Source: Epichloe hybrida (lineage: Eukaryota; Ascomycota; Sordariomycetes; Hypocreales; Clavicipitaceae). From it: a stretch of 64,000 bases of DNA. The stretch covers positions 2,852,001 through 2,916,000 of the forward strand of contig JAFEKR010000004.1 in assembly GCA_019022495.1 (NCBI GenBank), read 5' to 3'. The notes under the pieces are model-generated. The model saw nothing but the letters and a program-made list of their open reading frames with translations. It was not told where the DNA came from and did no database searches. Within the stretch, counting starts at the first letter, position 1. Each line of letters starts with the position of its first letter. Below, in pieces: positions 23,201-35,812 of the stretch. A program made the position numbers and the translations under genes.

Positions 23201-23779
23201 GAGTAATACTTAATAGTAGTACTTTGGTATATATCTTTAATAATAAACGCTAGTTTATTAACCTAGATTACGGCAATTAACTAAGTATCTAAGCTAGGTA
23301 CGGAGTTACTAAGGCTCATGGCGTTAGCATAGCCTAGATTAAATTAACAAATGGTTAGACCCTTATGTTATTAAACGCGTAGTATTAACTAACCTTCTTT
23401 ACAAACCTTATATTGCTTTAGCTACTTATAATAAAAGGTATAAGGTAGGATAATCTTATAGGGATTATTATAGACCTAGCGAGAGGTAATTATAAGATCT
23501 TTTTAACTATAACCCTTAGTACTTAACTATATATTAAAGGGGATAGCCCTAATAAGGCTTTTGCTATTAGAAGGGACTCTTGTGACCTAAAACCCTTAAT
23601 AACTATAAAAGTAAACCTTTAGCACGCAAGAATAGCTTATCTAGGTAAAGATATAATAGATTAAGTGCTTTAAAAGGTTAACATACTAATAAAAGAGCGT
23701 AGCAAGGGTAAATACGAGATTTACCATACTACTAAGGCGCAGAGGTAGATATTACAAGTTCTATAAATAGATTCCCTAC

Positions 23780-24620
23780 CCTTAGGACCTCTTTAGGTTA
23801 TAACCTATAACCTCTTTGCTTAATTATAGGGCTATAATAAGGATTATTACATTACTCTCTTTACTTATAGAGCAACGGGCCTTCGCTATATCTTTATAAT
23901 TCTAATAAAGACCAAAATCATGTCTTACTTTAATTAATTAGAAGCGCGCTATATAAGGACCTTTGGAATCTATATTATAGTTATTATTACTAATAGGGAA
24001 ACTACCTTCTAGACTAAGAAGCAAGAGGTAGAGGTTACTAATAAAGGTATTATTGTTAGAAAGTCTAGCCTAGCTTATCCGCATTAAAATAGGCATGCTA
24101 AGCGGTCTAGGGGGGTAATAATAAGAGTTATAATAACTCTAATAACCTAAGCAGGCTTTCTAGAGAATCTTTAGCCTGTAGCTGCGGAAGTAGCTATTTA
24201 TATCCTTAATCACACGCCTAGAAAGTCTCTAGATTAGCTTTTACTATATTAAGCTTTAAACAAATAGCTATAAGAGAACAAGCTTTAATAGAATTATTTA
24301 CTAGAGAAGCTAGAAGCTTTATTAAATTATCTTTAAGCTTTTAATTATAAAGCTTTTATAATAATATGGGATAGGCTTAGGAAGATAAGTCTAAAGCTAT
24401 TACAAAGAGCTTATATTAGTTATCTAGCTAGTTATATCTCTTCTACCTAATATCTAATTTGGGTATTAACAATACAGAGGAATTATTAGTTCTTATTAAG
24501 CTACGTTACCTTTAATAAGTCAATCTTTTACGCTCAAGAAAAGGACCTTTTAATCAAGGAAAAAGAGCCTAAAAAACGCCTCCTTTAAGAGCTTATGGAA
24601 GACTTTAAGGTTAATAATGT
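23780..24620 (+). pseudogene. Copia-A copy 1 integrase region
   Basis: Reading through stops gives integrase-core text ending in AIYILNHTPRKSLD, typical of copia integrases just after the catalytic Glu helix. The region is colinear with 44100-44935 and 46614-47040. All frames are disrupted. Confidence 0.6.
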
Positions 24621-24798
24621 AAATATAGGACATCCTTAAGATGTAGGGCACCTACAAGCACAAGACTCCCTTCCTCTAATCCATTAGCAAGAAGATTAAC
24701 ATAATTATAATTAACTAAATAATAAAGAAAAGGGAAAAGAAACTCAGGAATTAACTCTCCTAACTCCTCTGAATTCACCTAGCTATTAACCGGATTTT

Positions 24799-26460
24799 TT
24801 GGATTATAAACCAATAAATATTAATAGTCTATTAAATCCTTCCAAAATGGATTATAAAGATAAAGATCCAGATATTCCTAATATTAACAAAGACAACCTC
24901 CTTAAAGCTTTCGCTACTACCTTTGCCCTAGGAGCTAAGAGTAAAGAAAAGCCTTATATATTAAGACTTCCTCTACCTCTTACTTATTATAATTATTTAG
25001 CTAGGCACCCTAAAGAAAAGGCATTTATTAAAGTAAGAGACAAAGAGTATAATAAAGTTATTAATAATAAGGTTACTATTAAAGTTAGCAGATTAGAAGT
25101 CCCTTTACATATTAAGATCTTAGGACTTACTTAGGTATTTGCCTATAAATTAGATTAATTAGGCTACCTTATAAGGCATAAGGCTTGATTATGTGTGCTC
25201 GGAAATTAGCAAGCAAAAGGGAACCTTTCTACAAGAGCTACTACATTAGCAAGCATTACATTTAGGCTTCTTATAGTAATTCTATACTACTTTAACCTTA
25301 AAGCTTATTAGTATAATTTTATTATAGCTTTCCTAAACTTAAAGCTAGATAAAGAGGTGTATTATAAGATACTACTAGGTTATAGGGATAAACAAGCTTA
25401 CTTAAAGCTCTTAAGCGCTATTTATAGGCTACGCAAAGCTCCCTTTCTTTAGATAAAGGAATTAATTAAATAGTTAGTAAGTAAAGGATTCACATAGATC
25501 TTTAAAGATATTTATGTGTTTATTAAGAATAGATTAATTATCTTCTTCTACGTTAATAACCTCATAGCCTTATTTGCAAAGGGAAAGTTAGCTCTTTATA
25601 ATAAATTTAAAGAGAGACTCTTTAAAAGATATAATATTAAAGACCTTAGCGAATTATAATAGTTCTTAGGGGTTAAAATTATTAGAGATTACAAAAATTA
25701 ATAATTGTGGCTTAATTAGAAGTCCTATTAGAACAAAGCCGCAATCAAATTTAACATTAAAGTCCTAGAATAGAAGCTAATAGCACTAATAACTACTATT
25801 TTACTTAATCCCTTTAAAGGTAATATTAATCTAAAGGATTTAAAGAGATATTAATCCCTAGTTAGTACTTTACTATATCCTATAATTATTACATAGCTAG
25901 ATATTACCTTTGTAGTATCATAACTATCATAGCACCTTTAATACCTAGGACCTTAGCATATAGAAGCTATAGAAAAGGCTCTAGAGTATAGTTACGCGTA
26001 AGGAGATCTCTTAATTAAATTTAATAGTAATAACCCTAAACTTAAAGTATATAGTAATACTTCCTTTACTAATAATCTAATTATAAGAAGGAGCTTATAA
26101 GGCTACGTTATAAAGCTTTTTAAAGGTCCTATGCTCTTTAAAGCAGGAAGATAAGAGACTATAATAACCTCTTCCATAGAAGCAGAGCTCCTAGTACTAT
26201 TACATTACAGCAAAGAGCTAATTACCTTTAAATAATTATATTAGGAAGTTAGATTGTATCTTAGAGATAATACCCTTAAGATTAAATATAACAATATGTA
26301 GATAATTTATCTTCTTAAGGAAGAATTCGTTAAGCTTATAACGCGACTACGCTATGTTAATATCCATTATCACTAGCTTTATTAAGAGGTTATAAAGGGA
26401 ACCTTTAATGTCACCTAGAAGATAATAAAAGAGATAATTACTAATAGCCTTATAAAGCTA
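24799..26460 (+). pseudogene. Copia-A copy 1 reverse transcriptase and RNase H
   Basis: An open stretch 24799-25134 leads into RT: text such as TFALGAKSKEKP, KVRDKEYNKVI, then AYQYDFIIAFLNLKLDKEVY (stop skipped) and FFYVNNLIALF at about 25540-25570. YVNN stands for YVDD with both Asp codons changed by G-to-A. RNase H follows (NNLI..RRSL.GYVIKLF, SIEAELLVLLHYSKEL) to about 26450. RT and RNase H copy the element's RNA; this copy cannot. Confidence 0.78.
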
Positions 26461-26657
26461 CTAATAGGAAAAGCATTTACGGATTTCAGATAGGCACTAG
26501 GGCTTATATAGTTACTAGATTAAATACTTAGTACTAACTTAAAAGAGTAGGAATTACTAGAAGACGCTATAATAATTAATAATAATTAGATTATTACAGA
26601 GATTAATCTAATTAAATTATTATAGGATGCCTTAATTACAGGCCTCCTAGGGGGATG

Positions 26658-26853
26658 TGTTAGAATCCTACTATAAGCGCTTAACTATATGCAGGCAACT
26701 TAGACACTAGGACCTACCTAACTAGTTACTTTTCTAGACCTTTAGTAAATATATAGTATAGTTTGTATAGGCAGATTACACACCCCATGGTATAGGTACT
26801 TAGTTATTTAAACCATAGTCCGCACCCTCTTACAGGGTTAGGCAACTCAATCC
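26658..26853 (+). repeat. Copia-A copy 1 3' LTR, left part
   Basis: Starts TGTTAGAATCC after a purine tract. It is cut at AATCC, where the Copia-B LTR begins, and the rest resumes at 32687. Confidence 0.9.
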
Positions 26854-27109
26854 TGTTAAGAATCACAGCCTCACATCGCAGCCTCAGGCATCACATCGTC
26901 AGATTCTTTGTTTAATAATGCATCTTCCCGCATCGCGTTTATGATTGCGTTTACTATTACAATTCATTACAGGCTTTACTTAAAGACCTTAATTTATTAC
27001 TTACAGATTTAAAGCTATAATAGCTTCCTTTTGCCTCGTTGAATTCCTAGATAGTAATTCCATATTATCTTCTCTTTTCATCGCTCTTTGCCACCAAAAT
27101 CACTTCACA
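26854..27109 (+). repeat. Copia-B 5' LTR
   Basis: 256 bp, TGTTAAGAATCACAGCC to ATCACTTCACA. Differences from 32426-32681 are transitions. Confidence 0.92.
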
Positions 27110-27126
27110 GGTTATGAGCCTAGCGC
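27110..27126 (+). other. Copia-B primer binding site for half initiator tRNA-Met
   Basis: GGTTATGAGCCTAGCGC directly abuts the LTR. With one C-to-T change it complements GCGCTGGGCTCATAACC, the anticodon arm of fungal initiator tRNA-Met as I remember the Neurospora sequence. It differs from the Copia-1 site by lying at zero rather than three bases from the LTR. Confidence 0.8.
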
Positions 27127-27949
27127 TTATGATCGCGCCCTTTTCTTCATTTTTCTCTTTTATCTAACTATCGCAGTCTTATGTATAATTACATATCTTT
27201 TCCTAATATCTTATTAAAGCAAATTACTTAACTTACGGGGCGGCACGAAGACCCTTTCCCTTACCTATAACTAATAACAACGTAGGTTAACAATCAAATT
27301 AATTAGAATTTAGCTTACATACCAAAAAGTAAAACTCTTTTACATAACTAGGATTTAAACGCATAACCTTTATTATATTATTACTCTCTTATAATTACAA
27401 TAACTCTCTTATAACATCATAAACTACTAACTATTATGAATTTCTTAATATATATAAAAGTTTAACCCTTCTAGGTAAATCTTAGCGGATAGTAGGCTAG
27501 GACGTAACATTCCTTATAAAACCGCCTTAGGCACCCGAAACTAATAATCTAGATCTATTGCTATTTAGGTGTAATTAGTATTATAAGTATAGTAGTATAA
27601 GGTAAAGTAAGTAAAGCAGGTATAATAAACGCCTTCTAATTAGGCTAAGGTAAAACTTTAAAAGAGTATCTAAAAATACCCCTTACTCTTAACTTTATAT
27701 CTCTATGCGTTAGTAGCTATATAGTAATTTAATTATTAGAGAGCTACTACTATAACTCCTATTAGACTAAATTAATAATAATTAGTATTAAGTATATATA
27801 GTAATAGGAGTATATAAATTCTAATATATAATCCTACCCTTTAATATAAGCAGTATAGTAATTCTAGCCACTTTACTAAATCTAATAGAACTTAATAATA
27901 TTACAAAAGCCTAGTATATAAGGACTATAGTTATTACACTACTAAAAGG

Positions 27950-29130
27950 GGTAGAGAACTTTAAAGAATAGGAAATCTTAATTTAAATACAAGTTTGCAT
28001 TATATAACTTATAGTATATCTAACTAGTAAGATTCCTTAGTCTAAATAGACTAATAAGTATTATACTATTCTCTCTTCTATTATTTAGCAAAGCCTTTCT
28101 TTATAAGTTTAAAAGAACTTAACCTATACTAGATAGACTAATACTAAGCTAGTTACTTAAATAATAGAATTAATTAAAAGTAATTGTAGCTTTGAGGCTA
28201 ATTTAGCAATTATTAAGCTTTTATAGTAATTCTCCTAATTAAAGAGGGCTGATTTTGCTACAACAAGAGCTTAGCTAGACTGCTACTAAAACCTTTAGAA
28301 TTGTATTTACAAGATTAAGAAGATTCCTAATATTATTTAGGTATTATAGATAATTAAAGTAATTAAAGACTTAATGCCTAAAATCTACAACGCCTAGAAG
28401 ATTAAAGGATTCTCTAAATTAGAACTTATAAAGAAAGATATACTCTATTATTTAACATATAAAGCTAACAAGGTTTAGAAGAAGTCAAAGGTTAACTTTA
28501 GCACCTAGCAGTAGCAATAGAAGAATAATAAGGATAATAATTCAAAATCCAAAGATAAAGGTTAGAAGAAGAGGAACGAAACCTCTAAGGCTATGAAGCT
28601 AGATTATGGTTATTTAATTTCCCTAGGAAAACTAATCTATTCAAAGGATAATTATTAGAAGCTTTATCCAGAAAAGATACCTAAATTAATAAAGAAGAAA
28701 GCTAACATAGCTATAATAGCTAAGACTACGGCTTCCCTAGACATCATAAGCGCTAGAGGTAATCTTGCTCTTATGGCAATTAATTAGGACTATTCCTTTT
28801 AAACGCTATCAAATCACCTCACTAAGAAGGACTATATCCTTAACACTAGATGTAATACACACACGTTTAATTCAACCAAATGGTTTACCTATTTAAACAC
28901 TAATATTAATACTAAGCTAATAATAGCTAGTAATAATAAGAAACTCATAGTTAAAGGAATTAGTAATATAACAATCCCTATTAGAGAAGGATATCTAGAC
29001 CTTCTAAACGCTTAATACGCACTAAAGGCTAAAGTTAACATAATTTCACTAGGACTTCTTAAGCAAGGAGAAGTCATTATAAATAGGTTCAAAGACTAAT
29101 TAATCTTAATATCTAATAGCTTAGTTATTA
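27950..29130 (+). pseudogene. Copia-B Gag and protease region
   Basis: Stop-riddled. Gag is inferred for 27950-28620. The protease is legible at 28836-28890 as ILNTRCNTHTFNSTKWFTYL. The catalytic DTG reads NTR: GAC-to-AAC and GGA-to-AGA, both G-to-A. Downstream text (VNIISLGLLKQGE) matches copia proteases. Confidence 0.68.
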
Positions 29131-29219
29131 GAAAGTATAACTAGAAGTTAAATATTTCTACACTAGTTATACAAGAGAAGAAACCTTATTATAACTTTAC
29201 AGCATTAACAAGTAAATTA

Positions 29220-29990
29220 GTTACTAAGCAAGTCGAATTTAGTCTTTTGTATAAGAGACTTAGTTACGTAAGGAAGGAACAAATCCTACTTATATATAAA
29301 GAAGCAGGAATCTCTATAAATCCTACCTTTGTAATTAACTTCTATTACTTAGCTTGCCTATTATTAAAGGCCCCTTAAATAATTCATTAAGAGAAGTTAA
29401 ATAACACTACAAATTTTCTTTCGCGTGTTTTCTAGGACTTTATTAAACACAAACCCGAAGGGTTTAGAGGGAAAAAGCACACTTTATATATAATTAACGT
29501 TTACACATGCTTTTACTAGGTAATTCTAATAGTTAACAGATCTAGTATAGTCAAAGCAATTCAGGCTTAGAAAACTACTATTAAGAACATAAGTAGCGGA
29601 TTTACTATTAAATACTTCTATACTAATAACATAATAGAATTCCTTAGAAAGAAGTTTAGAACTTATTATTAGAAGGAAGGAATTATCCTTCGGACTAGCG
29701 CGCCATATATTCCTACCTATCAAGGCATTATTAAACGCGCTAGTTAAACTCTTATAGAGATAGCAAGAGCCTTAATAATTAAAGCTAAATTACTAGAACT
29801 TCTATAGCTATACGCTATAAAGCACACAGCTAAAATTACTAATCTATTACCTACTTATAGTAATAAGAATAATTAATCTCCTTAATAAGCCTTATTTAAA
29901 ACCCTTAGACTTAATAACACGGCCTTAATTTGTAATTTACGAACATAAGGATATATTACATACGTATAAATTCCTAATAAACAGCGTGTT
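29220..29990 (+). pseudogene. Copia-B integrase remnant
   Basis: Reading past stops gives zinc-end text (LLIYKEAGI..ACLLLKAP) and the core. The second catalytic Asp lies in YFYTNNIIEF (TDN expected). The catalytic Glu motif reads GIIKRAS where GIIERAN is usual, so Glu became Lys by G-to-A change. Confidence 0.7.
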
Positions 29991-30849
29991 TAATCCTAGA
30001 AGATAGCACTAAGAGCTAAGAAGGGTTAACTTATAGGTATAGATAGCCTTAAATATTATTTTTATAAGGTTTAGATCCCTAAAGATTAGAGGATTATTTA
30101 TATAAGGGATGTTTATTTTAATAAAAGAGACATACCTGCCTATACTAAATTTAAGGATAATAAAGTTATTTATATTGCAAATCTAATTAATCCCTCTTTT
30201 ACTAATAAGGGATAACGTATTATTAATATCTTACCTATAGCACAAGAGAATCCTTATTTGCACACAGAGAAGAAGAAGGTTTGTTTTGCGGAAAGCCAAT
30301 CAAATACCTTAGAAATAAATAACAATTACTACTCTCTTAAGGAGAATAATAATTCTCCTTTACTAAAGAAACTATAGAGCTATTTTCTAATACCCTCTGA
30401 AAGCTCTTTATAATAAGAGAACCTTATAAGAGGCTAATAATAGCAAATTAAGGGTAAAGATATAATGCTACTAAGGTATTAACCTAGAGCCTTTCTAGAT
30501 AAAGAAGCTAAAGATAATAATAATATCTTACACTAATAGCTAGAATCCAAATCCGAAACCCTAAGACAATTACTTTAATCTAATACACATTAAGATTATC
30601 TTAACATTATAACTTCTAGTAAGAAGAAGGCTCTTCCCTAAGGCTCCCGCTAATTAAACCTAGTAATTTATTACTATAATAATAACCTATATAATAATAA
30701 AGTAGAGGAGATAACTACCTTATATGCCTTTCTTATAATTAAAGTAGCTAGTGTAGCTAATATAAAGATTAAGATTCCATCTAACTAGTTTAAGGCTAAA
30801 GCTATAAATAACTATTATAGCTTCTAGAGACTTATAAAGAAGAAAGAAC

Positions 30850-32300
30850 TTATTAAGATCTATAAAAAGAATAGCTAGGACCTAGTATTTGCTCCTAAAG
30901 ATGCTAAGATCTTTAATAGCTAATAGGTTTATATAGTTAAGTATCTAATTAATAAGAAACTATATGTAAAAGCAAGATAAGTTACAAGAGGAGACTAGAA
31001 TCTAGAGGTATTTAATTATAAAGACCTTTACATAGTAGTTACACACTTAGTTTTCTTATAAGTTTTCTATATACTTATTATAATCCTTAATTATAATTAG
31101 TAATAATATAATATTATTAATGCCTTTCTTAACGCTAAAGCGTAAGAAGACATTTACATTAGATAACCTCACGGCTACTCTAATAGTATAACTAGAGTTT
31201 ATAAGCTTAATAGAGCTCTTTATAGTTTACCTCCCTCTCCTCTTTAGTAGTTAGATAATATTACTAAGGAACTTAAAAAGCAGGGCTTCTATTAATTATT
31301 AAGCAAACTCTGCATCTTTTAACACAATAATGTTATCCTTCTTTTATATATAGATAATATGATTATCACAGGAAAGACCCTTATAATTATTATAACTATT
31401 ATTAAAGAACTACAGAAATAGTATAAATTAAAGCACCTAGGAGATGTTAAACTATTCCTTAGTATTAAATTTATTCGCAATTAATCTAACTAAACAATGC
31501 TTTTACATCAAAAGATCTACGTATAGAGCATTATAAAGAATTTTAATATTAAGAACCTTAACATAATAAAGGTTCCTTAGCTTCTAAAGACCGTAATACT
31601 AGCTAACTAAAAGGAACTTAATATAGTCTATAACCTTTTGGATTAGGTAAAGCAAATAGGAAGCTTTAACTAGCTTTCTGTATTCACATAACCTAATATT
31701 ACGTTTATGGTTAATTAACTTTATAGTGCGAATTCTGCGCTAAAGTAAGTGTATATAGACCTTTAGAATTATCTTTAGTAATACCTTATAGGAGCAGATG
31801 ATTTAGGAATTATTCTTAGAGGATTAACTACTATAAATATTAAATCTATGCTTTAGGTAAAGGGCTATAGCAACGCTTTACTTGCTAATAATCTAGATAC
31901 TAGAAGATTAACTACTAGTTATATTATAATGCTAGCTAGAGGATTAATTCTATAGTAATTAAAGAAATAAACTCTAATAGCTCTTAGCTTAACAGAGGTA
32001 GAATTTATTAACCTTACGCTAACTAGTCTCTTAATAGTATAGATTGCTAAGCTGCTTAATAACTTTAGGATTAAGTAATTATAACTATTACTTCTTTTTA
32101 TAGATAGCTAGAATACTAAAGCTAATATGCTTAATAAGAAGCATAAAGGATATACTTATTATATTAATCTATAGTATAAATAGATTATATAGAAAGCCTA
32201 TAAAGGGGAATTTCGTCTTTAATAAATTAGCATAGAAGAAATAATTACTAACGGATTTATAAAGGGTCTAAAACGCATTAAATATAATAATTTTATCTGC
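30850..32300 (+). pseudogene. Copia-B reverse transcriptase and RNase H remnant
   Basis: RT text includes IINAFLNAKA, DIYIR.PHGY and LLLYIDNMIITGK (about 31335-31375), where YIDN replaces YIDD. RNase H text follows to about 32290. The frame is interrupted throughout. Confidence 0.72.
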
Positions 32301-32425
32301 CTTCTTTAGATAATAAAGGCAAAGGACTTTATAAAAGGAGATTCTTTAGAGGACTTATAAATAGCCTTATTTTCCTTTTTTCCTTTCTTCCTTTTATTAT
32401 TAGCTAGATATATTACTAGGGGTGG

Positions 32426-32681
32426 TGTTAAGAATCACAGCCTCATATCGCAGCCTCAGGCATCACATTATTAGATTCTTTGTTTAATAATATATCTTCC
32501 TATATCGCGTTTATGATCGCGTTTGCTATTATAATTCATTACAGGCTTCACTTAAAGACCTTAATTTATTGCTTACAGATTTAAAGCTATAATAGCTTCC
32601 TTTTGCCTCGTTGAATTCCTAGATAGCAATTCCACATCATCTTCTCTTTTCATCGCTCTTTGCCACCAAAATCACTCCACA
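32426..32681 (+). repeat. Copia-B 3' LTR
   Basis: 256 bp, partner of 26854-27109, ending ATCACTCCACA before the TSD AATCC. Confidence 0.92.
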
Positions 32682-32686
32682 AATCC

Positions 32687-32723
32687 ACACCTTCATTTCT
32701 GATCCTAGCTGCTCGGTCCAACA
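32687..32723 (+). repeat. Copia-A copy 1 3' LTR, right remnant
   Basis: ACACCTTCATTTCTGATCC to TCGGTCCAACA, identical in layout to the end of the 49081-49312 LTR. TSD TTACC follows at 32724. Confidence 0.9.
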
Positions 32724-32867
32724 TTACCCCACGTTGGACCCTGTCCACGGAGCTCCTCGTCAGCTCATCAGGGCGGCACAGGCTGGCCGGTTTCCATTTC
32801 TCTTCTTTACCTCCCTCCTTGCCATCACCTTGCGCTTCAAGTCATCTTACACACAACCTCCCACGAC

Positions 32868-35812
32868 ATGGGCGAAAAGAGCAGGCTCCCGCCCTACAGG
32901 CCGCCGCACCTCTCCATGAACGAGCCTCATCCACCAGGCGCCAACTTGGGCCGGTTTCGGAGCCGTCGAAGTATTCGACGGAGCAGACGCGTCGGGTTCC
33001 TCGCCCTGGCATGTCTTTTGCTCATTGTCCTTGCTCAGTGGAAGCAAATATGGCGATCCGACCGTCTCGCTGCCAGGTTGTCGATTGAGAAGCTCCATAA
33101 TGATTTGGGAGTCTGCAAGAGGCTCCGTCACAGGCCGCGAGACCCAATCGGACTCGGTCGCGACAAGAATGCGAGATACGTTGAGGGTGCTCGCCCCACG
33201 CTCATCAAGAATGCTACCATCTGGGTCGGAGAACCAGTCAAGGGAACAGGCCGCGCAGATGCACGAGCTGGCAAAGGATGGGAGTGGACACAAGGCGATG
33301 TGTATCTGGAACACGGCCTCATCAAGAAGGTCGAGCGTGCTGTATCGTCAACGACATTGCCCAAGAACACGGTAATTTTTAATGCTGAAGGCCGGATGCT
33401 TACCGCTGGTATCATTGACATGCATAGTCATGCCGGTGTCGGGTCTCTTCCCAACCTCCGTGGTAGTGGCGACGCCAACGAGGCATCCGACAACATCACC
33501 CCATTCGTTCGTTCTATCGATGGACTAGATATTTTTGACCCTCAGATTCAGGTCATAAAATCTGGGGGTGTGACCACGTCGCTGATCCTGCCCGGATCAA
33601 GCAACAATATTGCCGGAGAGGCCTACCTCATCAAGCATGCCGTTGGCAAGAAAGACGGCCGACAGGAGTTCAGTGCCAAGGACATGCTGGCTGATCCTGA
33701 GCAACACTGGCGCTACATGAAGATGGCTTGTGGTGAGAACCCAAAAGGGAACTATGGTGCCAAATCCAACGGTCGCTATTTCAGCCGCCTGGGAGAGAGC
33801 TATGCTTTTCGACACGCCTTTGAGCAAGCACAGAGTTTGATTCAAAAACAGGATGATTGGTGCAGCAAAGCCGAGGCCGTCGGTGTGGATAACATGGACG
33901 GCTATCTTCCCCAGGAGCTTCAGTGGGAGACTCTGGGTGCTGCCATGCGTGGCCAAGTCCATATCAACATCCATTGCTACACAGCAACCGACTTGGAGGC
34001 AATGGTTGACCACACCAACGAGTTCAAATTTGCTGTTCGCACGTTTCATCATGCGCACCAGGCTTTTCTAGTTCCCGAGGTACGTGCAAGCTCATTCTGT
34101 TTTGGGGGGGGGGGGGGGTCGACCTGCAAAGTGTGGCCGCTTACTGTAGTGTGAAATAGATCCTGAAGCGGACATGGGGCGGTCGTGCTCCAGCTTCCGC
34201 CATCTTCGCCGACAACATGTACTACAAAACGGAGTCTTATATCGGCTCTGAATACGCCGGGAAGCTCTTGTATGAGGAGGGATTGACTCCAGTCTACGTG
34301 AGCGACAATCCCGTCCTCAACGCTCAGCACGTTCTATTCGAGGCCGCCAAGGGCTACCACTATGGCCTGCCTTACCACGCGGCACTTGCGAGCGTGACCA
34401 CTGCTCCGGCTGAAGAGCTAGGTATGGGCAATCGTCTGGGCAAAGTCAAACCCGGCTACGATGCCGATGTTGTCGTTTGGGACAGCGACCCTCTCAGTGT
34501 TGGAGCGACTCCTGTACAAGTATGGATTGACGGAACAGCTCAATTTGTCGCCCCCGTGTGCCATGACAAACCGATTGAGAAGCCCATTGGCCCAGACGCA
34601 GCTATCAACAAGGTTGTTGCAGAGTCCACACCCGTTGCAGATGCCTTGTTCAAAGGCATCGCAAAGGTTCTCTTGTCAGGGGACGCCGGAAACGAGATTA
34701 ATGGCGACAACGTCAATGTCGTCATCTCAAAAGGCAGAGTATCCTGTATTGGAACCTGCAAAACCGAGTTTGAAACCGCCACCGCAAATGGAGTCAGGAC
34801 TATAGAGGTCAAGAACGGATATCTCACCCACTCGTTTACGGGCGTGGCTGGGACCATTGGTCTGAATGCAATAGATGCGGAGGAGGCCACGGACAACGGC
34901 GATAATGCGGAGCATTTCACACGGGCCATAGATGGCTTGATGCTCGACAACAAAAAGCTTCACGCTGGTGCCCGGTATGGGGTGACGAGAGCTATTACTG
35001 CCCCGAAATTCAAGGGCCAGGGTTCACACCACGGCACGAGCGTTGGCTTCGTCACCACCGCTCAGACGAGCATTGAACAAGGGGCCATCTTTGCGCCCGA
35101 CGCAGCTGTCCACTATACGCTGAGCGTCAGTGTCCGCCAGGGGTCCAAGAGCTACACGGAGGCTTTTGGTGCCTTGCGCAAGAAGCTTCTCGACGCCATC
35201 AAAGCAGACGAGGAGGCTGAGCCATACACGGAAGCAGCGTACTTGAAGGACGTCGTGTCTGGGGGCCTCGTCCTGGCATTGACCATCGATAGCGCGGACG
35301 GCATCGCGTCGGCGCTGCGCATCAAGTCGGATGTTGACAAGGCCCTCGAGACGTCCAAGATCAAAATGGCCATCATTGGCGGCGCCGAATCTCACCTCGT
35401 GGCTCATGAGCTTGCCGCTGCATCTGTCGGTGTCATTCTCACGCCGCTGCAGCCGATGCCGACATCATGGGATTCGCGGCGCGCATTGTCGGGCGCGCCG
35501 CTCACAAACGGCACGGCAGCCGACTGGCTGGTCACGGCTGGTGTCACGGTTGGCATTGGCCTGCCAGAAGATTGGGTCGTTCGCCATCTCGGCTTGGAAG
35601 CGGGCACGGCCTATCGCAACGGCGACGGCCGCTTCACCGAGAAGTCTGCGCTGGACATGGTGAGCAGCAACATTTATAAAATCCTCGGTGTTGATGTGCC
35701 CGAGGAAGAGAGCAAGGACCATTTCATTGTGAGCGAGGGCAGCCCTCTCAGCATCGGGTCAAGAATCAAGGCTGTTGGGTCTGGCAGAGGAACGGTATCG
35801 TTGTACGTGTAA
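32868..35812 (+). CDS. Membrane-anchored amidohydrolase (CE9-like), two-module
   Basis: Metal-dependent amidohydrolases cleave amide or deacetylate bonds; fungal members of this architecture are often labelled carbohydrate esterase 9. Exon 1 is 32868-34079 and exon 2 is 34160-35812, giving 954 residues. The 80-bp intron (GTACGT...TAG) contains a run of about 14 G. The N-terminus is cytosolic and basic, with a single hydrophobic span at residues 43-59 (VGFLALACLLLIVLAQW), so the catalytic part is probably lumenal or extracellular. Metal ligands are visible: HSH in GIIDMHSHAGVG, His in NIHCYTATD, His in FHHAHQAF, and Asp in YVSDNPVLNA. A second, less conserved module fills the C-terminal half. 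The start is the first ATG that precedes the anchor. Copia-A ends 145 bp upstream and may have displaced its promoter. The substrate is unknown. Confidence 0.9.
34080..34159 (+). other. Intron with poly-G tract in amidohydrolase gene
   Basis: GTACGT donor and ATAG acceptor restore frame exactly (404 codons before, ILKRTWGG after). The homopolymer G run near 34105-34119 is a likely sequencing or length-variation spot, harmless in an intron. Confidence 0.85.

Larger units (their letters stand above)
26854..32681 (+). mobile_element. Copia-B: complete RIPed Ty1/copia element
   Basis: Two 256-bp LTRs (26854-27109 and 32426-32681) lie inside the TSD AATCC (26849-26853 and 32682-32686). The primer site starts at 27110 and a purine tract AGGGGTGG (32418-32425) precedes the 3' LTR. 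Plus-strand coding order is Gag, protease, integrase, RT, RNase H. It inserted into the Copia-A 3' LTR, so it is the younger insertion, yet its interior is just as RIPed. Confidence 0.93.
21449..32723 (+). mobile_element. Copia-A copy 1: RIPed Ty1/copia element split by Copia-B
   Basis: LTRs are 21449-21681 and 26658-26853 continued at 32687-32723. TTACC flanks the whole unit (21444-21448 and 32724-32728), proving one insertion event later interrupted by Copia-B. A purine tract (AGGGGGATG) precedes the 3' LTR. Plus-strand coding is Gag, protease, integrase, RT and RNase H, with stops throughout. Its right LTR ends 145 bp before the amidohydrolase start codon, so that gene's original upstream DNA now lies 11 kb away. 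Confidence 0.92.
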
